Positions 59,923-64,000 of a stretch of 64,000 nucleotides of DNA are shown here, one piece after another. The notes under the pieces were generated by a model. It saw only the letters and a list, made by a program, of their open reading frames with translations. It was not told the DNA's origin and did not search any database. Position numbers and translations under genes: made by a program. Position 1 is the stretch's first letter; each line of letters opens with the position of its first letter. Where the stretch lies: the NCBI RefSeq assembly GCF_004784465.1, contig NZ_SRRU01000011.1:124001-188000 (forward strand), read 5' to 3'. This DNA comes from Streptomyces griseoluteus. Lineage in GTDB: Bacteria > Actinomycetota > Actinomycetes > Streptomycetales > Streptomycetaceae.

Positions 59923-60828
59923 ATGATCGAGGCGCGGCGGCTCCACATCCTCCGTGCGGTGGCCGACCACCGCACGGTCACGGCGGCGGCCGCCGCGCTG
60001 TACCTCACCCCTTCCGCCGTCTCCCAGCAGCTCACGGCGCTGGAGCAGGAGACCGGCCACCGCCTGGTCGAGCGCGGCGCGAAGGGCGTACGGCTCACCC
60101 CGGCCGGCGAGATCCTGCTCAGCCACACCAACGCCGTCCTCGCCCAGTTGGAGCGGGCCGAGGCGGAGCTGGCGGCGTACGGCAAGGGCGAGGCCGGGAC
60201 GGTCACCGTCGCCGCCTTCGCCACCGGGATCGCCCAGGTCGTGGCGCCCGCCCTGGCCCGGCTCGGCCGGTCGGCGCCCGGCATAGGAATCCGGGTGCAG
60301 GACGCGGAGGGCGACGCGAGCCTCAGGATGCTGCTGGACCGTCAGGTGGATGTGGCGGTGGCCGTCGAGTACCGGGGAGCGCCGCCCGCCGACGACCCCA
60401 GGCTGACCCATCTCCCGCTGTACGCCGAGCCGTTCGACGCCGTCGTCCCGCTCGGGCACCGGCTCGCCGACGATGCCGAGGTGCCGCTCGCGGAGCTGTC
60501 CAAGGACCCGTGGATCGGGCCGTATCCCGGCAACCCCTGTCACGACGTGGTGGTGCTGGCCTGCGAGAGCGCGGGGTTCCAGCCGCGGCTGGAGCACTCC
60601 TCCGACGACTTCCGCGCGGTGGTCGCGCTGGCCTCGGCCGACGCGGGCGTGGCCCTCGTACCCCGCTCCGCGCTGCGCGGCATGGACCTGACGGGCGTGG
60701 TCGTACGGCCGGTGGACGGGGTGGCCCCCACCCGGCGCGTGTTCGCGGCCGTGCGCCGGGGCGCGGAGGGGCATCCGCTGATCCGGCCGGTGCTGGAGGC
60801 GCTGGGGCAGGCCGCGGCCGAGGGCTGA
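59923..60828 (+). CDS. LysR-family transcriptional regulator
   Basis: 301 residues. N-terminal winged helix: MIEARRLHILRAVADHRTVTAAAAALYLTPSAVSQQLTALEQETGHRLVERGAKGVRLTPAG. The C-terminal half is the effector-binding periplasmic-protein-like fold. It lies just downstream of tdh-kbl on the same strand, so control of threonine/glycine metabolism is plausible. There is no own promoter gap (30 nt), so it is perhaps co-transcribed. Confidence 0.93.
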   Translation: MIEARRLHILRAVADHRTVTAAAAALYLTPSAVSQQLTALEQETGHRLVERGAKGVRLTPAGEILLSHTNAVLAQLERAEAELAAYGKGEAGTVTVAAFATGIAQVVAPALARLGRSAPGIGIRVQDAEGDASLRMLLDRQVDVAVAVEYRGAPPADDPRLTHLPLYAEPFDAVVPLGHRLADDAEVPLAELSKDPWIGPYPGNPCHDVVVLACESAGFQPRLEHSSDDFRAVVALASADAGVALVPRSALRGMDLTGVVVRPVDGVAPTRRVFAAVRRGAEGHPLIRPVLEALGQAAAEG

Positions 60829-60868
60829 GCCGGGGCCGTTGTCAGTGCCGGGGGTTACGGTGCGTTGC

Positions 60869-61228
60869 ATGCCGGACGCAGAAGACGTACGCCGTATCGC
60901 CCTGTCCCTGCCGGACACGACCGAGAAGACGGCCTGGAGCATGCCCACCTTCCGGGTGGCCGGGAAGATGTTCGCCACGCTCCCGGAGGAGGAGACCTCC
61001 CTCGCGGTGCGCTGCCCGAAGGAGGAGCGGGACGAACTGGTGCTGGCCGAGCCGGAGAAGTTCTGGATCGCGGACCACGAGGCGAGCTTCGCCTGGGTGC
61101 GGGCGAGACTCGCGGCGCTGGACGGCGAGGACGAACTGCGGGACATCCTCGCCGACTCCTGGCGCCAGGCGGCTCCCATACGGCTGCTGGAGGAGCATCC
61201 GGGGCTGGGGGTGCCGCAGGAGCGCTAG
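60869..61228 (+). CDS. MmcQ/YjbR family DNA-binding-like protein
   Basis: 119 residues from the ATG at 60869. Typical YjbR pattern: EDVRRIALSLPDTTEKTAWSMPTFRVAGKMFATL, SLAVRCPKEERDELVLAEPEKFWIADH, and WVRARLAALDGEDELRDILADSWRQAAP. The fold is CyaY-like; the function is unknown, although a DNA-binding role was proposed for the group. The stop TAG overlaps the stop of the convergent transketolase gene in the 4-bp CTAG. Confidence 0.9.
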   Translation: MPDAEDVRRIALSLPDTTEKTAWSMPTFRVAGKMFATLPEEETSLAVRCPKEERDELVLAEPEKFWIADHEASFAWVRARLAALDGEDELRDILADSWRQAAPIRLLEEHPGLGVPQER

Positions 61229-62148
61229 GCGCTGACCGCGCCCGCCCCGACGAACGCGCCGATCCGTTCCCGCAGGCCGCGGGCGTCCAGCCCGTGCGCG
61301 GCGAGGTGTTCGTCCAGCGTGCCGTACCGGCGCAGCTCGCGGCGGCCGACGCCGAGGCCGAGCAGGCGGTGCGGGACGTCGGCAAGGGCCTCGGTGGCGA
61401 CGCGGGTCGAGGTTCCGGCGAGGTAGGGCTCGACCAGGACCACGTCGGTGCCGGCCGCTTCGGTGGCCCGGCGCAGGGCGGCCGCGTCGAAGGGGCGGAC
61501 GGTCGTCGCGTAGAGCACCGTCACGTCCAGGCCCTCGGTCGCGGCGAGGACGGCGTCCAGCATCGGGCCGACCGCGACGACGACCCCGGCGCGGCCCTCG
61601 CGCACGGTGTGGAAGCGGGCGCCGTCGACCGGGAGGGGAAGCCGGTTGCGCTGGAGGGAGAGGCGTACGTACACCTTGTCGTCGCCCGCCGCGACGGCGT
61701 GCCGGAGCAGGGTCTCGGCCTCGTCGGGGTGGCCGGGGACGTGCACGGTCCAGCCGTCCAGCGTGTCCAGGAGGGCGACGTCGCCGGGCGACATGTGGGT
61801 CTGGCCACCGGCCGGCCAGTCGAAGGAGGCGCCCGCGCTGACCAGCACCGCTCCGGTGTCCTGGTGGCCGAGGTCCAGCTTGACCTGCTCGAAGGGGCGC
61901 TCCACGAGGAAGGCGGCGAAGGTGTGCACGATGGGCCGCATCCCGGTGAGCGACAGCCCGGCGGCGGCGCCGACGAGGAGCTGCTCGCGGATGCCGACGT
62001 TGATCAGCCGGTCGGGGTGGCGGCGGGCGGCGGCCGTGAACGCGTCCCGGCCGATCGCGGCGAGGACGACCGCGACCCGCGGGTCCTCGTCCAGCAGCCG
62101 GGAGGCGACGGCACTGAACCGGTCACGCATGGTTTCCATGATTTCCAC
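61225..62148 (-). CDS. Transketolase, C-terminal (pyrimidine-binding) subunit
   Basis: 307 residues from a GTG at 62148 with AAAGG upstream; ATGs at 62139 and 62130 are alternatives. It carries the TPP pyrimidine domain (RLINVGIREQLLVGAAAGLSLTGMRPIVHTFAAFLVERPFEQVKLDLGHQDT) and the C-terminal transketolase domain. Transketolase here is split into two genes, a common form for specialised or archaeal-like enzymes. It acts with the protein encoded 22 nt upstream, transferring a ketol group between sugar phosphates; the exact sugars are unknown. Confidence 0.92.
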   Translation of the reverse strand: MEIMETMRDRFSAVASRLLDEDPRVAVVLAAIGRDAFTAAARRHPDRLINVGIREQLLVGAAAGLSLTGMRPIVHTFAAFLVERPFEQVKLDLGHQDTGAVLVSAGASFDWPAGGQTHMSPGDVALLDTLDGWTVHVPGHPDEAETLLRHAVAAGDDKVYVRLSLQRNRLPLPVDGARFHTVREGRAGVVVAVGPMLDAVLAATEGLDVTVLYATTVRPFDAAALRRATEAAGTDVVLVEPYLAGTSTRVATEALADVPHRLLGLGVGRRELRRYGTLDEHLAAHGLDARGLRERIGAFVGAGAVSA

Positions 62149-62170
62149 GAGGGTGGGCCTTTCTGATCCG

Positions 62171-62869
62171 TCAGCGGGCGTTCTTCGGTTCCACCCGGGC
62201 GACGACCGCGTGCGGGCGGCCGGGGTGCGGGGCGGTGAAGGCTTCGTACAGCGCGGCGTGGTCACGTCCGTCGACGGTGGAGGTGGACCAGTTCGCGGCC
62301 TCGAACCGGGCGGCGATGCCGCCGGGCAGGGCGTGGCTGGCGGAGGCGTTGTCCACGACCACGGTGTGCAGCCGGTCCAGACCGGCGGCCCCGGCGTAGG
62401 CGATGGCCTCGTGGTTGCTGCCCTCGTCCAGCTCGGCGTCCCCGATCAGCACCCACACGGCCGGATCGGTGAGCCCCTGCGCCCGCAGCCCGAGCGCGCT
62501 GCCGACGGCGAGCGGCAGCCCGTGCCCGAGCGATCCGCTGCCGATCTCGGCCCCCGGCACGAGCACCCGGTCCGGGTGATGCCCGAGCGGCGAGTCGTAC
62601 GACCCGAAGCCGGGCAGCCACTCCTCGGGCACGAAACCCTTCGCCGCGAGCACGGCGTAGTACGCCATCGGCCCGTGCCCCTTGCTCAGCAGGAACCGGT
62701 CCCGGTCCGTCGCCTCCGCCCGCTCGGGGGTGACATCGAGCACCCGGTCGTAGAGCACCCACAGCACGTCGAGCGTGGAGGTCGCGGCGAAGTCGTGCTT
62801 CTCGTCGCCGGTCATCAGGCTCATCAGCCGGGGCAGATCGTCGTAGCCGTGGTCCGCTGTGATCGTCAT
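62171..62869 (-). CDS. Transketolase, N-terminal (TPP diphosphate-binding) subunit
   Basis: 232 residues. TPP site: GSLGHGLPLAVGSALGLRAQG and IGDAELDEGSNHEAIAYAGAAGLDRLHTVVVDNASAS (the GDxxxxEGxxxEA pattern). KGHGPMAYYAVLAAKGF carries the active-site histidine loop. It forms the other half of the two-subunit transketolase. Its start is divergent from the tRNA-Pro gene 125 nt away, so that gap holds its promoter. Confidence 0.92.
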   Translation of the reverse strand: MTITADHGYDDLPRLMSLMTGDEKHDFAATSTLDVLWVLYDRVLDVTPERAEATDRDRFLLSKGHGPMAYYAVLAAKGFVPEEWLPGFGSYDSPLGHHPDRVLVPGAEIGSGSLGHGLPLAVGSALGLRAQGLTDPAVWVLIGDAELDEGSNHEAIAYAGAAGLDRLHTVVVDNASASHALPGGIAARFEAANWSTSTVDGRDHAALYEAFTAPHPGRPHAVVARVEPKNAR

Positions 62870-62993
62870 GCCGACGATCCTGCAACCTCAAGCCCGCTTG
62901 AGGTCAACAACCGACCGGTGCGCGAGCACCGACCCGAGTGCGGTAGAGTTTCCCTGCGCGTTTCGACCAGGGAAACCCCAGGTCAAACAGCAT

Positions 62994-63067
<74 letters not shown>

Positions 63068-63085
63068 CTTTACGAAGTCGCTGGT

Positions 63086-63121
63086 GAGGGCCGGTTACGG
63101 AGAAATCCGCAACCGGCCCTC
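63086..63121 (+). terminator. tRNA-Pro terminator hairpin
   Basis: Outer perfect 11-bp stem GAGGGCCGGTT (63086-63096) / AACCGGCCCTC (63111-63121), inner CGGA/TCCG stem closed by a GAAA tetraloop (63102-63105). It starts 18 nt after the tRNA. Confidence 0.8.
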
Positions 63122-63712
63122 GGCCGTTGTCGGGGGACCAGTTGCCGACCGGGAGCCTTGACCGGCTCGGCGGGTCATGTCCGGCGATCCGTGAACCTGT
63201 ACTTCCGCCTCGGCGAACCAGATCGGGCCGGTGCGCCGGAGGTCCTGGCGGCGTAGCTCCTCGTGGCCGATTTCGGCGACTACGGGCCATCCCCGACCTG
63301 GGCTCGGTCGGGCCCCGCCCGGCGGTGTGCAGGGGACAGGCCGGGCGGGAAGCTGGGCCGCCCGATCCACCGGTCGGCCGGACGGGTCGGCTACCGCGCT
63401 TCGCGCGATCGCGGTTACTCAGCGCGGCCCTCTCCCGGATGCCCAGGACGGGCGGGGGAGAGGATGCGACGCTGGAGTGAGGGGCCCGCGAGTGGAGGTC
63501 CGAGTGCGTCTCATCCGGTCCGGGGCCCTCTCCTTCGGCCTGGCGACCATGTCCCGGTCCGGCTCCATGGACGCGACGCGGAACGGTGCGGTCAGTCTGT
63601 GAGGCCGCCGGCCGGGGCCTCACTCACCGGGCGTCGCCAGGCGTCCGTACGGCGTGGATCCGGCCCGCCGGGACCAGGACCGCGCGCCCACCCCGGAAGG
63701 CAGGTGTGTCCC
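63122..63712. other. Gene-poor stretch after tRNA-Pro
   Basis: About 590 nt without a coding region I can support. The open frames here (for example 63127-63480 plus, 63033-63623 minus) have erratic composition, no ribosome sites and no family resemblance. The sequence may be degraded remains of an element or an untranslated region. No direct repeat of the tRNA 3' end was found in it. Confidence 0.5.
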
Positions 63713-63988
63713 ATGCGCACGTCGACCCGTATCGCCGGTGCCCTCACCGGTTTGACCCTCACCCTCGGTGGTGCGGTCCTCGCCGCTCCCGCGGTCCGGG
63801 CGGACATCCCCGCCTGCACACGGATGGCCGAACTGGCCGGTGCCACCGCGTCCGACTCCGTCACAGCGGCCTGCAGCCGTGGCGTGGTCGGAGACCTGCA
63901 GAGTTGTGTGACCGGGCTGACCGGTGCCGGAGTGGCGGGCGGCGCAGCGACCGGTGCCTGCCGGGCGGCGGCCCACGAACCGCGTTAG
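63713..63988 (+). CDS. Small secreted protein with four cysteines (91 aa)
   Basis: 91 residues, ATG with AAGGCAGG upstream. A Sec signal peptide (RTSTRIAGALTGLTLTLGGA to AVRA at about residue 30) precedes a 61-residue mature chain. The chain is Ala/Gly/Thr-rich, with cysteines at 35, 54, 65 and 83, which could form two disulfides. I recognise no family by name. Similar short, alanine-rich, four-Cys exported proteins are common in Streptomyces and of unknown function. Confidence 0.75.
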   Translation: MRTSTRIAGALTGLTLTLGGAVLAAPAVRADIPACTRMAELAGATASDSVTAACSRGVVGDLQSCVTGLTGAGVAGGAATGACRAAAHEPR

Positions 63989-64000
63989 AGGACCGCGCGG

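Overview
This is a high-GC actinobacterial chromosome segment, almost certainly Streptomyces. Genes are packed at about 70% G+C with strong G/C preference at codon third positions and frequent GTG/TTG starts. Typical Streptomyces features are a conservon, the HpnCDE hopanoid cluster, LPFR/DUF6380/DUF6126 microproteins and a G1P-dehydrogenase/CDP-alcohol transferase cluster. From memory, the hopanoid block matches the order of the S. coelicolor SCO6759-SCO6771 region. No database was consulted.

Left part (1-8.1 kb): the C-terminal part of an ABC-F ATPase, tex, an LPFR microprotein, a crotonase-fold enzyme, an anti-sigma-like ATPase, type I isopentenyl-diphosphate isomerase (idi), a CDF metal exporter and galE. 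Strong hairpin terminators separate most units.

8.4-15.4 kb: a tight seven-gene operon for an exported phospho-polyol or glycolipid-like product. It encodes a large CDP-alcohol phosphotransferase (DUF5941 type), a nucleotidyltransferase, an sn-glycerol-1-phosphate-dehydrogenase-like enzyme, a second CDP-alcohol phosphotransferase with an altered motif, a family 2 glycosyltransferase and a TagGH-like ABC exporter. The product is not known to me.

15.5-29.4 kb: a hopanoid operon carrying its own precursor supply. Order: hpnC, hpnD, a DUF6380 microprotein, hpnE, polyprenyl synthase, squalene-hopene cyclase, hpnG, hpnH, ispG, dxs and an HpnO-type aminotransferase. It is followed by a small regulatory pair, an XRE-cupin regulator plus a one-span membrane protein, preceded by two near-identical operator palindromes.

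29.4-35.1 kb: a protein phosphatase, an SGNH hydrolase, an MBL-fold hydrolase, an SRPBCC protein, and a membrane-anchored protein whose cytoplasmic half resembles an ECF sigma factor.

35.3-52.2 kb: organosulfur acquisition, in two modules. Each starts with a tiny ORF whose end is rich in Cys codons (Cys-Cys-Arg-stop at 35.4 kb, Cys-Cys-Ala-stop at 42.6 kb), fitting cysteine-responsive attenuation. Module 1 is a sulfonate/taurine ABC importer with a TauD-type dioxygenase. Module 2 has an amino-acid-type ABC importer (two binding proteins, two permeases, one ATPase), a GNAT acetyltransferase, four LLM flavin monooxygenases, a flavin reductase and a divergent FAD protein. Its content closely parallels the Bacillus ytmI-ytnM and yxeK-P S-alkylcysteine salvage loci, so I infer uptake, N-acetylation and oxidative C-S cleavage of modified cysteines. 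I regard the pairing of this module with a poly-Cys leader as the most interesting system in the window.

52.3-64 kb: a remnant of a SulP STAS domain, an orphan barstar-like protein, a conservon (sensor kinase, roadblock, DUF742, GTPase) with a GAF protein as fifth member, threonine dehydrogenase and 2-amino-3-ketobutyrate CoA ligase (tdh-kbl) with a LysR regulator, an MmcQ/YjbR protein, a split transketolase, tRNA-Pro(GGG), a gene-poor stretch and a small secreted four-cysteine protein.
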